A stretch of DNA of 32,543 nucleotides from Stieleria sedimenti (GCF_025060895.1 NZ_JANZKV010000050.1:1-32543); one strand, 5' to 3'; positions 1 to 8,091 are shown, numbered from the stretch's first letter. The notes: a model not told the origin generated them from the sequence alone. Made by a program: numbers and translations.

Positions 1-595
1 ACCCTACGAGCGCCTTAATTCGGCGCGATCGCGATGTCTGTTTCAGTGACCGCAGTCCGGCCAGATGGATGCGGCCGGTAAAGATTGTGCGGGAATTGAC
101 GATTAGGGTTCACTGGGGGGAGTCCCGCCGTGTCCGATGGCGTGTCGAGGGGCGCGAACGAACTTTCGCAGCGCGGCCCTCTCTGGCATTTGCTTGCTGC
201 GCAAACGCCGTCTCTCCCAGAGGGAGAGAATCTAAATCGGTTGCCAACTCCTGCAGCAAAAAAATTGACGTCCAGAGGGAGGCTGACGACAACTTTGTGG
301 ATGAACGGATCGCTTCAAAGGAAAGGCGTTTTCGTTTCGCTCAAGGTGGGGGGTTCCCTCCCCTATGTCTTCGCCCCCCATCCGAGTCTTCTGATTGACC
401 GGCGCGGTCGTGTGACTTAGCTTGCCTGTCGCGAATGTTGCGATTGTTTGGAAAATCCGACGGGGGTTGTCGCCGTTCGCGCCTCCCACGCGTTCAAGAA
501 CGCGAAGGGGTCTATTCCAAATGGCTCGCGAGAGATGGCTCGTCCGTTGAGGGTTCGCCGGATCGCTGAGCCGAATCCTTTTCAAGGTGAGAGCG
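1..595. other. Intergenic region, no convincing gene
   Basis: Several overlapping open frames exist on both strands, but none has a recognisable domain, a good start context or a plausible protein composition (they are rich in Arg, Ser and Pro, as out-of-frame GC-rich DNA usually is). The region contains a short perfect hairpin at 211-229 (8-bp arms TCTCTCCC/GGGAGAGA, 3-nt loop) and a loose G-run/C-run pairing around 346-388. It presumably carries the promoter of the DUF1800 gene, but I cannot point to boxes with confidence. Confidence 0.6.
211..229. repeat. Short perfect hairpin (8-bp arms)
   Basis: TCTCTCCC and GGGAGAGA are exact inverted copies separated by AGA. No T-tract follows on either strand, so a classical terminator is not supported. 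It may be a fragment of a dispersed intergenic repeat. Confidence 0.4.
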
Positions 596-2470
596 ATGCT
601 GTTGCGGACAGGGGCTTGGATCCGGTTGCTGATTTGCGTGCTTGCAGTCGGCTTGAAGGTGCCCGCAGTCGATGCGGGCACGTTTGAGGTCGATTCGCGT
701 CGTGACGTTGCGGTGGCGAAGCGCAAGATCCGCGCCGCACAGTTTCTCTCGCGCGCGACCTTTGGCCCCAACCTTCAGCAGATCGAAGCGTTGGCCGAGC
801 GGATGGCGCAGATCGGGACGCGGCGTGCGTGTGAAGAGTGGATCGATCAGCAGATGGCCGTGCCGGCGGCTTATCACCGTCCGTTGGCGGTCGACATGAT
901 CGCCCGCGATGGGCTGAATTCCCGACAGAACGACGCCTACATCCAGCGTTACCGCTATCACGCCTGGTGGCATTGTGCGTTGGCCGGCGAAGATCAACTT
1001 CGTCAACGCGTGGCGTGGGCGCTGATCCAGATTCTGGTGACCAGCCAGGACGGTGCAGGGTTCAACGATGTCGGCGCCGGGCATTACAGCGGGGAAGGGC
1101 GGTGGCTTGGTCCGACACACTACTACGACTTGATGGTCAAGCATGCCTTCGGCAACTATCGCGAATTGTTGGAGGACGTGACTTATCACCCGGTTATGGG
1201 TGTCTACTTGAGTCACATGCGAAACCGAAAGACGGATGAGGCTGCCAATCGATTTCCGGACGAGAACTATGCCCGAGAGATCATGCAGTTGTTCACGATC
1301 GGACTGTACGAACTGCATCAAGACGGACGGCTGAAGACGGACGAATCCGGCAATTTGATCCCGACCTACGACAACGAAACCATCAAGGAGTTCGCCAAGG
1401 TCTTTACGGGGTTGGCGTTCAAGCCGCATCCCAATGCGACGGGGACGGGGCGGTTCTGGTGGGGCAACGAATTTGAAGAGCCGATGGAGATGTTCGACTT
1501 CGAGCATGAGCCCGGTTTGAAAACGTTGCTCGGCGGGGAAGTGATCGGTAGTGAAACGAGTGTGGATGGGGATGCCGATATCGCCGCGGCGCTGGACAAC
1601 TTGCTGGCCCATGACAACGTGGCTCCGTTCCTTTCGCGACGATTGATTCAGCGGTTGGTCAAAAGCAATCCTTCCCGAGGTTACATTCGACGTGTCGCTC
1701 GAAAGTTCAACAACAACGGGCAGGGCGTCAAGGGTGACTTGGCCGCGGTCGTCAAGGCGGTGCTGCTGGATCCGGAAGCGTGGAGCGGTCAGCGGTTGCT
1801 GGGCCGCAGTCGGCCCTACCGCGTGGAGGTGATTGCCCGGGGAACCGATTACTCGACACTTTCTGAACCGGTGATTCGATACACGCGATTGCTGCGGGGC
1901 GTCAACGCGACCAGCAATCATCACAGCGGCCGCGCGATGTTGATGTCACAGAATTACAACTGGACTCAAGAGCCGTACTTGTCGCCGACGGTGTTCAATT
2001 TTTATTTGCCCGACTACCAACCGCCCGGCAGCTTGCTCGGTTACACGCCGTCGCGTCGAATCCCGAACGGATTCTTGGCCGCCCCGGAGTTTCAAATCAA
2101 AACCCCGGTGACCTCGAATCGATTGGCCGGGCGATACATCTGGGACATCTCCAATCAAATGTCACAACAGCGTTGGTCCAACAACACCAGCGGGGTCTCT
2201 CACAACAGCGACATGGTTTTCCATTTGGAAGAGGAAGAACTGCTGTGTACCGAGGATCAAGACATGCACGAACTGATGGATCGGTTTGATTTAGTGTTTT
2301 GTTATGGTTCGATGCCCCAGGACTACAAGGAGAGGGTGGTCGAGGTCACGACGGCGGAGACGGCGTGGATGAAGACTAACCCGACCTGGCGTCCAAGGAT
2401 GGAGGAGTTTCGGGTCAACGCGGCACTGATGGCGACCGTGTTGTCTCCGTTCGCCGCCGTCACGCAGTAG
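596..2470 (+). CDS. DUF1800 family exported protein
   Basis: About 624 residues, of unknown biochemical function; DUF1800 proteins are abundant in planctomycetes and are usually paired with a DUF1501 protein, as here. The N-terminus has a hydrophobic signal segment (LLICVLAVGL) ending near AVDAG, so export is likely. DUF1800 signatures seen are an early AAQFLSRATFGP segment, an RQRVAWALIQIL helix, a NYRELLEDVTYHPVMGVYLS region with conserved His/Pro, and PDENYAREIMQLFTIGLYEL, which is the family's most recognisable stretch. I prefer the ATG at 596, because AAGGTGA at 584-590 sits 5 nt upstream; a GTG at 587 in the same frame overlaps that site and would add three residues. The downstream DUF1501 start lies 78 bp after the stop, which suggests one transcript. 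One GGGCAGGG octamer lies inside at 1718. Confidence 0.93.
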   Translation: MLLRTGAWIRLLICVLAVGLKVPAVDAGTFEVDSRRDVAVAKRKIRAAQFLSRATFGPNLQQIEALAERMAQIGTRRACEEWIDQQMAVPAAYHRPLAVDMIARDGLNSRQNDAYIQRYRYHAWWHCALAGEDQLRQRVAWALIQILVTSQDGAGFNDVGAGHYSGEGRWLGPTHYYDLMVKHAFGNYRELLEDVTYHPVMGVYLSHMRNRKTDEAANRFPDENYAREIMQLFTIGLYELHQDGRLKTDESGNLIPTYDNETIKEFAKVFTGLAFKPHPNATGTGRFWWGNEFEEPMEMFDFEHEPGLKTLLGGEVIGSETSVDGDADIAAALDNLLAHDNVAPFLSRRLIQRLVKSNPSRGYIRRVARKFNNNGQGVKGDLAAVVKAVLLDPEAWSGQRLLGRSRPYRVEVIARGTDYSTLSEPVIRYTRLLRGVNATSNHHSGRAMLMSQNYNWTQEPYLSPTVFNFYLPDYQPPGSLLGYTPSRRIPNGFLAAPEFQIKTPVTSNRLAGRYIWDISNQMSQQRWSNNTSGVSHNSDMVFHLEEEELLCTEDQDMHELMDRFDLVFCYGSMPQDYKERVVEVTTAETAWMKTNPTWRPRMEEFRVNAALMATVLSPFAAVTQ

Positions 2471-2548
2471 TTCGCCATGCAGTCGCTCATCGCGGAATCC
2501 GACGTCGATGATTCTGCTTCCCCCTGTTCCCGTACCGGACCGATTGTC

Positions 2549-3988
2549 ATGAGACCTACACATCGCATCCACCGCGAGCCGCTTCGTCGAGATGTTTTGA
2601 AACTGGCCGGCGGTTGTGCGGCGCTGACGAACACGTCGTTGTTGTCGACGTTGTTCAGCCTGTCGGCAACCAATGCCGCCGTCGCCGCGAATGACTTGAG
2701 CGGCTACAAGGCACTCGTCTGTGTGTTCATGTACGGCGGCAACGATTCATTCAATATGCTGACGCCGCTGGATGCCGCCGAGCGGGCCGATTACCTGACC
2801 GCACGCGGAGGCGTTTATCAGCCGGGTAACGGCGCGCTGGGTTTGCCCGAAAATGAATTGCATCCGATCACCGACAATTCGACCGGGCGAACCTTCGGCA
2901 TCCATCCGGGCATGGGAGACGTGCAGCAGATTTACCAGGCCGGTGATCTGACGTTTCTGTGCAACATCGGCAGCTTGGTCGAGCCGACGACGATGGCGCA
3001 GTACCAGTCGCGATCCAATCTGCCGCTGGGGTTGTTTTCCCATGCCGACCTGCAACGCCACTGGATGACCTCGGTTCCACAAACCCGTTCGCAGGTGACC
3101 GGCTGGGCCGGACGAATGGCTGATCTGATCACCAGTCAAGTCAATTCAAACGACAACATCTCGATGAACATCGCACTCAACTCGGTCAACATGATGCAGA
3201 CCGGTGGATCGGTGATTCCGTACATCGTGACCAACTCCGGCGCCAGCGAAGTGGGATGGTATGGCCAAACGTGGACGCAGGCCAAGATCTACACGCAGTT
3301 GACCGATGACGTTCTGTCGCGATCCTACGGGAACTTGGTGGAGCAAACGTTCGCCAATGCCAATCGCAACGCGCTCGACTCGGCGATCGCGTTCAACGAG
3401 GCCGCCAATGCGGTCAACTTGAACACGACGTTCCGGACCACCAACAACAGTCTGTCCAGTCAGTTGCAGATGGTCGCCAAAACGATCGGCGCACGCGATG
3501 CGATCGGGCACTCGCGGCAAATCTTCTTCGTCAACATCGGCGGTTGGGACAACCACGACGAGCTGATCAATAACCAGCAAACCAATTTGACCCGTGTCAG
3601 CGAAGCACTGAAAGATTTTTATGACGCGATGACGGAATTGGGTGTCCAGAACGATGTCGTCACCTTCACCGCCAGCGACTTCGCCCGCACGCTCAACAGT
3701 AACGGACGCGGCAGCGATCACGCCTGGGGCGGCAACCAGATCATCATGGGCGGGCCGGTGACAGGAAATCAATTGTGCGGCACGTATCCGGATTCGTTGG
3801 CGCCCGGCAACCCGCTGGATCTCGGCCGCGGCCGTCTGTTGCCGACGACGTCGGTCGATGAAATGTGGTGCGAATTGGCGATGTGGTACGGTCTGGAAAA
3901 TGACCATCAAATGGAAAGTATCCTGCCCAACATCCGCAACTTCGTCAACAAAGGACAGGCGACCTATCCGCTCGGGTTCTTGGCATAG
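2549..3988 (+). CDS. DUF1501 family protein with Tat-like signal
   Basis: About 479 residues from the ATG at 2549. The N-terminus carries a twin-arginine type leader (LRRDVLKLAGG followed by a hydrophobic stretch ending SATNAAVA), so folded export through Tat is likely; this is typical of the family. The fold is related to sulfatase/alkaline-phosphatase-like proteins. Visible family motifs are VFMYGGNDSFNML near the start of the mature part, FGIHPGM, GGWDNHDE and, towards the C-terminus, TASDFARTLNSNGRGSDHAWGG. The frame stays open upstream to an ATG at 2477, which would bury the Tat motif about 39 residues in, so I chose the later start; neither start has a clear Shine-Dalgarno site. The enzymatic activity of the family is not established. 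It probably acts together with the upstream DUF1800 product, an inference from recurrent pairing. Confidence 0.94.
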   Translation: MRPTHRIHREPLRRDVLKLAGGCAALTNTSLLSTLFSLSATNAAVAANDLSGYKALVCVFMYGGNDSFNMLTPLDAAERADYLTARGGVYQPGNGALGLPENELHPITDNSTGRTFGIHPGMGDVQQIYQAGDLTFLCNIGSLVEPTTMAQYQSRSNLPLGLFSHADLQRHWMTSVPQTRSQVTGWAGRMADLITSQVNSNDNISMNIALNSVNMMQTGGSVIPYIVTNSGASEVGWYGQTWTQAKIYTQLTDDVLSRSYGNLVEQTFANANRNALDSAIAFNEAANAVNLNTTFRTTNNSLSSQLQMVAKTIGARDAIGHSRQIFFVNIGGWDNHDELINNQQTNLTRVSEALKDFYDAMTELGVQNDVVTFTASDFARTLNSNGRGSDHAWGGNQIIMGGPVTGNQLCGTYPDSLAPGNPLDLGRGRLLPTTSVDEMWCELAMWYGLENDHQMESILPNIRNFVNKGQATYPLGFLA

Positions 3989-4002
3989 AAATGGGGACGT
4001 TT

Positions 4003-4082
4003 GTTAGCGGCAGGACGCGAGCCCTCCGGTCTTTCGGCGTGCTATTGAGCTGCCACCGGACGGCTCGCGCCGTTCCGCTAAC
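4003..4082 (+). repeat. 80-bp dispersed palindromic repeat, copy 1
   Basis: Begins GTTAGCGG and ends CCGCTAAC; the outer ~27 bp on each side are imperfect inverted copies (arms containing GCGAGCCCTCCGG and CCGGACGGCTCGC). It lies 15 bp after the DUF1501 stop and could act as a transcript-end hairpin. Near-identical to copy 2 only 14 bp downstream; related copies lie at 6851-6919 (inverted) and 24521-24600. The arrangement resembles REP/BIME elements. Confidence 0.85.
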
Positions 4083-4096
4083 ACTGTCGGTTGATT

Positions 4097-4176
4097 GTTA
4101 GCGGCAGGACGCGAGCCCTCCGGTCTTTCCGGGTGCTATCGAGCTGCCACCGGACGGCTCGCGCCGTTCCGCTAAC
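4097..4176 (+). repeat. 80-bp dispersed palindromic repeat, copy 2
   Basis: Tandem, same-orientation neighbour of copy 1, again 80 bp from GTTAGCGG to CCGCTAAC and differing at only a few central positions. It lies between the ends of the convergent DUF1501 (+) and DUF1559-like (-) genes, the usual place for bidirectional terminator or REP-type elements. Confidence 0.85.
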
Positions 4177-4199
4177 TCCTTCCGCACCAACCGGTCGGT

Positions 4200-5105
4200 T
4201 CAATCGAGGGTGTCGTCGGGTAGCGGTTCGTTGCCGTTGGGTGTGACCAACGCGGCGAAGGTGCGCGGCGACAAATCGTTGCGGAGAAAGTGGCCGCGGC
4301 CATCGACCGTCGCCATCGTCACGCCGCTGGCCATTCTGCCGCCCGGTTCGATCCCAACCGTTCCGTTGATCACGCCTTTCATCGCCGTGTAATCAAGGTC
4401 CACCGGTTCGGCCCAGCCTCCGATCGCGCGGTTGACTGGCGGGGCGCCGGCGATCACCAGAAGGGTCTGGGACGCATTGTCTTGGATCTTGTCGGGAGAC
4501 AAGGGACCCGAGGGAGGAAACAGCGTTCCCGGGCCCGTGATCAAGTAGTATCCCGACTGCGTCCCGGCTCGGTTGCTGTCGTTCGGGTGCACGTACACCG
4601 AGGGCATCGAGTAGCTCGCTTGCAGGTTCAACTCGTGGTCCCATGGTTTGCTAAGATCAAACTGGTCGTAGGTCTCCTGTTCCCCGAGGTAAGGCAGGAT
4701 CAGCACACGCCACGAATGCATCGGGATCCCGGCGCTGTCGCGAAGCGTTGCCGGTGGATACGTTCCATAGTCGGCCGCGTACGCATTGAGTGCCGCGGCG
4801 ATGCTCTCCAAGTTCTTGATCGACGAGTTTTGGATGCGGATCTCGGCAAGTCGTGAAACGCTGTCGCCGCCAAAGCGAATGGCGGCAAACGCGATGCAAA
4901 TCAGCATCGTCAGGACAACGCCCGCGGAAATCAGCACGCCGAGGGGGCGTTTGTTTGCGGGGCGGGACGGGGAAGTCGTCGAAGCGGCGAAGTCGGGCAG
5001 CTGGATCGGTGCGCCGCACGAAAAACATTCGCCGGACTTTCCGCTGTACCGATCCTCGACCTGAGTTTGCGCGTGGCAGTGCGGGCAGGTAAACAGGTAT
5101 GACAT
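4200..5105 (-). CDS. Zinc-ribbon plus DUF1559-like membrane protein
   Basis: 301 residues. Residues ~1-35 form a zinc-ribbon (CPHC at the start, CFSC about 20 residues later, followed by GAPIQLPDF). A Ser/Pro-rich linker leads to one membrane helix (VLISAGVVLTMLICIAFAA). The rest resembles the exported part of DUF1559 proteins: NLESIAAALNAYAADYGTYPP, then SWRVLILPYLGEQETYDQFD, then SMPSVYVHPND. Unlike true DUF1559 pseudopilins it lacks the GFTLVELL prepilin signal; a cytoplasmic zinc ribbon and membrane anchor take its place. Topology is inferred: ribbon inside, DUF1559-like domain outside. The ATG at 5105 is 92 bp from the divergent dtd start, so the two probably share a promoter region. Function unknown. 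Confidence 0.85.
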   Translation of the reverse strand: MSYLFTCPHCHAQTQVEDRYSGKSGECFSCGAPIQLPDFAASTTSPSRPANKRPLGVLISAGVVLTMLICIAFAAIRFGGDSVSRLAEIRIQNSSIKNLESIAAALNAYAADYGTYPPATLRDSAGIPMHSWRVLILPYLGEQETYDQFDLSKPWDHELNLQASYSMPSVYVHPNDSNRAGTQSGYYLITGPGTLFPPSGPLSPDKIQDNASQTLLVIAGAPPVNRAIGGWAEPVDLDYTAMKGVINGTVGIEPGGRMASGVTMATVDGRGHFLRNDLSPRTFAALVTPNGNEPLPDDTLD

Positions 5106-5197
5106 GAATGGTCAAACGACTTGCGAGACGTAGAGTACGTGATGATGATTGACAGCGCGCCCGAGAGCGCGAGCGATTCATTCTAGAGGACAATAAG

Positions 5198-5635
5198 TTG
5201 AAAGTGGTGTTGCAGCGGGTCAGTCAAGCGAGTGTTTCGGTCGAAGGAGAGGTTGTCGGCCAAATCGGAGCGGGTTTTTTGGCCTTGGTCGGAATCGGTC
5301 ACGCGGACAATGAATCGGTCGTCAGCTGGATGGCAGAGAAGACGGCCGTGTTACGCGTCTTCGAAGACGACGCCGGGAAAATGAATCGGTCGCTGATCGA
5401 TATCGGCGGCAGTGTTTTGGCCGTCAGCCAATTCACGCTCTACGGCGATTGTCGCAAGGGTCGCCGTCCGGCGTTTACCGACGCCGCCGACCCGGCGATC
5501 GCGGAGCGGTTGTACGAGCTGTATGTCGAGAAGCTGAAAGGGCAGGGGATTGGTGTCGAAACCGGAGTCTTCGCCGCAGACATGAAAGTTTCGTTGGTCA
5601 ACGACGGTCCGGTCACGATGTTGCTGGAACGGTGA
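5198..5635 (+). CDS. dtd: D-aminoacyl-tRNA deacylase
   Basis: 145 residues, the standard length. Dtd hydrolyses D-amino acids (and Gly from tRNA-Ala) off mischarged tRNAs in the cytoplasm and so protects translation from the wrong stereoisomer. The N-terminus [18 protein letters not shown] matches the family. Both signature motifs are present: SQFTL in the middle (residues ~72-76) and GPVTM near the C-terminus, which together form the cross-subunit chirality-checking site of the homodimer. The start is a TTG at 5198 with AGAGGA at 5185-5190, spaced 7 nt; it is the only start that restores the conserved N-terminus. Monocistronic by context: a divergent gene lies upstream and a tandem repeat array downstream. 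Confidence 0.97.
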   Translation: MKVVLQRVSQASVSVEGEVVGQIGAGFLALVGIGHADNESVVSWMAEKTAVLRVFEDDAGKMNRSLIDIGGSVLAVSQFTLYGDCRKGRRPAFTDAADPAIAERLYELYVEKLKGQGIGVETGVFAADMKVSLVNDGPVTMLLER

Positions 5636-5643
5636 AGGGGGGA

Positions 5644-5755
5644 GTTTCAAGTTTCAAGTTTCAAGTTTCAAGTTTCAAGTTTCAAGTTTCAAGTTTCAAG
5701 TTTCAAGTTTCAAGTTTCAAGTTTCAAGTTTCAAGTTTCAAGTTTCAAGTTTCAA
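5644..5755 (+). repeat. Heptamer tandem array (GTTTCAA x16)
   Basis: Sixteen uninterrupted exact copies of the 7-bp unit GTTTCAA (112 bp), then a partial unit GTTT. It starts 8 bp after the dtd stop codon, in the convergent gap with the ydjM-like gene. There are no spacers, so it is not CRISPR. The perfect identity implies recent expansion by replication slippage, and copy number probably varies between strains. Confidence 0.97.
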
Positions 5756-5781
5756 GTTTTTTGGGAACTGGGTGCTCTCGA

Positions 5782-5849
5782 CTCCCCTTCTCCCCTTCTC
5801 CCCTTCTCTCCTTGTCTCCTTGTCTCCTTGTCTCCCTCTCTCCCCCTCT
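5782..5849 (+). repeat. Polypyrimidine low-complexity tract
   Basis: Uninterrupted mostly C/T tract with period-8 sub-repeats (CCCCTTCT three times, then CCTTGTCT three times). It directly follows the heptamer array and touches the stop codon of the minus-strand ydjM-like gene. On the minus strand it is a purine-rich run just downstream of that gene. Confidence 0.85.
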
Positions 5850-6630
5850 ACTTCCGCTCCGCGGAAGGACGCGAAGCGCTAAAGCCTAATTCGGGCAGTT
5901 GCCACTGTGGCGCCGTCCAGTCGGATGGCGGAGACGTCGGAGTGTATTGCCAGCCGGGTTGTGTGAGATCGTACTTGGCGCGTTCGCGCAGCCGCGCCGC
6001 GATCTTGTTGTCACTCCATGCGGTGTAGCAAAGCCCAAACAGGAGCGCGTACACAAACACGTTGGCGATCGCGTCGTTGCCAAGGAACTTGAGTGCAGTT
6101 CCAAAAGACTTCTTCGTGCGCAGCCGTGCCACGCCGACTTCGACGGCCCAGATTTCGTCCAAGATCAAGTGGACCAGAAAGCCGACGACAACTGCCACCG
6201 CTTTGTAGGCCCGTTCGGCGTCGCTAGTGGTCGGCATCGCCAGGTAGGCGATCAATCCCGATACCCCCGCGGCAGGCAAGCTGTGCCACATGCCGCGGTG
6301 GACGGTGAAGCGTTTGAAGAATTCAAAAGCGCCGAATCGGATCACGACATAGATCAGCATCGCCGCCAAAGCCATCGACTCGTGGGACAGGTCGTAGTCG
6401 CGAAAGCGATTGAGCATCATCATCGGGGCGACTGCCGCAGTGAACATGCTGATCTCGCGCAGCGGAATGCCACCGTCGCTATCCAAGTCCGGAAGCATGC
6501 CGCTGACCGAACAGAGACCACCGGCCAAGATCCCATTTTCCAGCGTCATCGATTGCGAGGTCACGCCCCAGTAACCGTAGGCGATCCCGACAAGCGTGCT
6601 GGCGCTGATGTGGGTTTTGAAATCTGCCAC
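5848..6630 (-). CDS. YdjM-like (LexA-binding, membrane-bound) hydrolase family
   Basis: 260 residues from the GTG at 6630. The start VADFKTHISASTLVGIAYG matches the conserved N-terminus of this metal-dependent hydrolase family (PF04307/DUF457 type); the open frame continues 67 codons upstream, but that part is low-complexity and not family-like. Features include hydrophobic helices throughout, a metal-binding-like LPDLDSDGG, HRGMWHSLPAAG, and a HLILDEIWAVE segment. These His/Asp motifs are the family hallmark. It is an inner-membrane protein with substrate unknown; the E. coli relative YdjM is an SOS-regulated gene, but I see no LexA box here. The C-terminal tail is soluble and Pro/Trp-rich. 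It diverges from the cvpA-like gene. Confidence 0.85.
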   Translation of the reverse strand: MADFKTHISASTLVGIAYGYWGVTSQSMTLENGILAGGLCSVSGMLPDLDSDGGIPLREISMFTAAVAPMMMLNRFRDYDLSHESMALAAMLIYVVIRFGAFEFFKRFTVHRGMWHSLPAAGVSGLIAYLAMPTTSDAERAYKAVAVVVGFLVHLILDEIWAVEVGVARLRTKKSFGTALKFLGNDAIANVFVYALLFGLCYTAWSDNKIAARLRERAKYDLTQPGWQYTPTSPPSDWTAPQWQLPELGFSASRPSAERK

Positions 6631-6640
6631 GCTAGCAAAT

Positions 6641-6660
6641 GGGTGAGGGGCAGGGGAGGG
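6641..6660 (+). other. Potential G-quadruplex motif
   Basis: Four G-runs (GGG, GGGG, GGGG, GGG) separated by loops of 3, 2 and 1 nt on the + strand fit the standard intramolecular G4 pattern. It lies 11-30 nt upstream of the GTG start of the ydjM-like gene, on its template strand, and contains one GGGCAGGG octamer. Confidence 0.5.
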
Positions 6661-6850
6661 CGGTCGTGCAAATTGGAAACTCGGTACATACCGCTTTCGA
6701 TGGTCTGCTGCCAAGACTGGATTGCGATTGGTCTTCGCTTGCGGCGCGTCGATCGCGTATAAGTCATCGCGGCGACGCCCTGCCCTCGGTCCTGTCGGAT
6801 CGTTGCGGTCACGGGCGGCGTGCAATGTCAACGACGTTGGCGCAGGAAGT

Positions 6851-6919
6851 GTTAGCGGAACGGCGCGAGCCGTCCGGTTTCAGCGTGAAAGACCGGAGGG
6901 CTCGCGCCCTGCCGCTAAC
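6851..6919 (-). repeat. Dispersed palindromic repeat, copy 3 (inverted, 69 bp)
   Basis: Same ends (GTTAGCGG/CCGCTAAC) and arm sequence as the 80-bp copies, but in the opposite orientation and with a shorter central part. It sits between the divergent ydjM-like and cvpA-like genes, so here it cannot be a simple 3'-end terminator. Confidence 0.85.
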
Positions 6920-7023
6920 AAAAGACATTTCGCGTGGCGTCAAAACTGGAGGCGTCGAGCGGCTGTAGTGCACGTGATTGGCGAGATTGAAGTTCAAGGA
7001 CAGAGTTGCGAGGACAACGGCTT

Positions 7024-7695
7024 GTGGAGACCTATGACATCTTGATGCTGATCGTGCTCGCCGCTGCCGCCATTTTTGGCGCGGTCAAGGGCTTCGCATG
7101 GCAGTTGGCTTCCATCGCGTCGATCGTGGTCAGCTATTTCGTGGCCTATCGATTCCGCGAACCGCTCAGCCATTCGATCGTCGCCGAACCTCCCTGGAAT
7201 CGCTTTCTGGCGATGTTGATTCTGTTCGTGGGGACGTCGCTGGTCGTCTGGGTTGCCTTCAACATGGTCCGCCGGACGATCGACCGAATGAAGCTGAAGG
7301 AATTCGATCGCCAGATCGGAGCGCTGTTCGGTCTGCTCAAGGGGGGGCTGTATTGCACGCTGATCACGCTGTTCGCCGTCACGCTGATGGGGGACGGAAT
7401 TCGCGAAAAGATTGTTGCTAGCAAAAGCGGCCGATTCATCGCCCGGCATCTCGACCGCAGCGAGTCGGTGATCCCACCGGAGATCCATCAGTTTTTGCGT
7501 CCGTACTTGGAGCGATTCGATGCAGAGTTCGAGGGCTCCCAAACGCAGCCCGATGCCGGGTTGGCCGGCCGGCTGATCGACGCATCTGAAGGCGTCGAGG
7601 GCGTCTTGGTCGATGAGATGAGAGACCGATTGCAGCCTGTGTTTTCACCCGAGCAGAACAGCACGCTCGCACGCCCGGCCGGTTGGCGACCGTGA
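7024..7695 (+). CDS. CvpA family membrane protein
   Basis: 223 residues. The first ~165 residues match CvpA (colicin V production accessory protein) membrane proteins: DILMLIVLAAAAIFGAVKGFAWQ opens the first helix, followed by helices around SIASIVVSYFVAYRF, FLAMLILFVGTSLVVWVAFNMV and GLLKGGLYCTLITLFAVTLM. The conserved G-x-x-KG after helix 1 and DRQIGALFGLLKGG are typical. The soluble C-terminal ~60 residues are variable. I chose the GTG at 7024 because GAGGA at 7010-7014 lies 9 nt upstream; a TTG at 7006 would add six residues. CvpA proteins are linked to envelope homeostasis, with a mechanism that is not settled. Read alone; repeats lie on both sides. Confidence 0.85.
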   Translation: METYDILMLIVLAAAAIFGAVKGFAWQLASIASIVVSYFVAYRFREPLSHSIVAEPPWNRFLAMLILFVGTSLVVWVAFNMVRRTIDRMKLKEFDRQIGALFGLLKGGLYCTLITLFAVTLMGDGIREKIVASKSGRFIARHLDRSESVIPPEIHQFLRPYLERFDAEFEGSQTQPDAGLAGRLIDASEGVEGVLVDEMRDRLQPVFSPEQNSTLARPAGWRP

Positions 7696-7901
7696 ATGTT
7701 GAGCTCCAGCGGGACGCGTCAGCGACCGGCGCGTGATCGCATTCCAGCAGGGCAGCGCAGCGGACGGTGTCGAAGCGGAAACTCACTCAAACACGGGGTT
7801 TTTTGCAGTCCCAATACAACATAAGAGTGATTATCGGACGTTGCAGGGGCGGTGTTTTGTGCCCTGATTTGTGCTTTCAGCCTCGCTGCTGTGTTCGCTG
7901 C
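7696..7901. other. Intergenic region before tandem array
   Basis: About 200 bp after the cvpA-like stop with no gene or clear regulatory site. The GGGGTTTTTT at 7796-7805 is a T-tract without a convincing preceding stem. Confidence 0.5.
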
Positions 7902-8048
7902 GTACTGCGAACCGAGTACTGCGAACCGAGTACTGGGTACCGGGTGCTGCGTACTGATTACCGAGTACTGAGTGCCGAGTACTGATTACCGAGTACTGAT
8001 TACCGAGTACTGAGTGCCGAGTACTGAGTGCCGAGTACTGAGTGCCGA
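7902..8048 (+). repeat. 14-bp/7-bp tandem repeat array (GTACTGA-type)
   Basis: Ten full 14-bp units (for example GTACTGAGTGCCGA, GTACTGATTACCGA, GTACTGCGAACCGA) plus one 7-bp half unit at 7944-7950 that keeps the period-7 phase. Each unit is two related heptamers, so the array is fundamentally heptameric: 21 heptads. The right-hand units are most alike and the left-hand ones diverged, suggesting expansion from the right. Three related heptads occur at 30543-30563. Confidence 0.93.
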
Positions 8049-8059
8049 GTTGTGTGTTT

Positions 8060-8081
8060 GCTTGGTTGTCGACAACCAAGC
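8060..8081. repeat. Perfect 22-bp palindrome (left of pair)
   Basis: Perfect inverted repeat centred on GTCGAC with core GGTTGTCGACAACC. It shares this 14-bp core with a second palindrome whose centre is 33 bp downstream. It could be an operator half-pair, a recombination site or a hairpin; no T-tract follows on either strand. It lies between the convergent ends of the cvpA-like and PEP-CTERM genes. Confidence 0.85.
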
Positions 8082-8091
8082 GATTTCACCG

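Noticed and set aside
512-1924. Long minus-strand open frame opposite DUF1800
   Set aside because: It is a shadow of the GC-rich DUF1800 gene; composition is unnatural (His/Arg/Gln-rich) and no domain is seen, while the plus strand has a clear family match.
3146-3910. Long minus-strand open frame opposite DUF1501
   Set aside because: Lies entirely inside the well-supported DUF1501 gene; no protein-like features.
6631-6831. N-terminal 67-codon extension of the ydjM-like frame
   Set aside because: The extension is Arg/Pro-rich and not family-like, while the GTG at 6630 gives the conserved N-terminus.
5644-8048. Possible CRISPR arrays (regular repeats)
   Set aside because: The repeats are contiguous 7-bp or 14-bp units with no unique spacers, and no cas genes are present.
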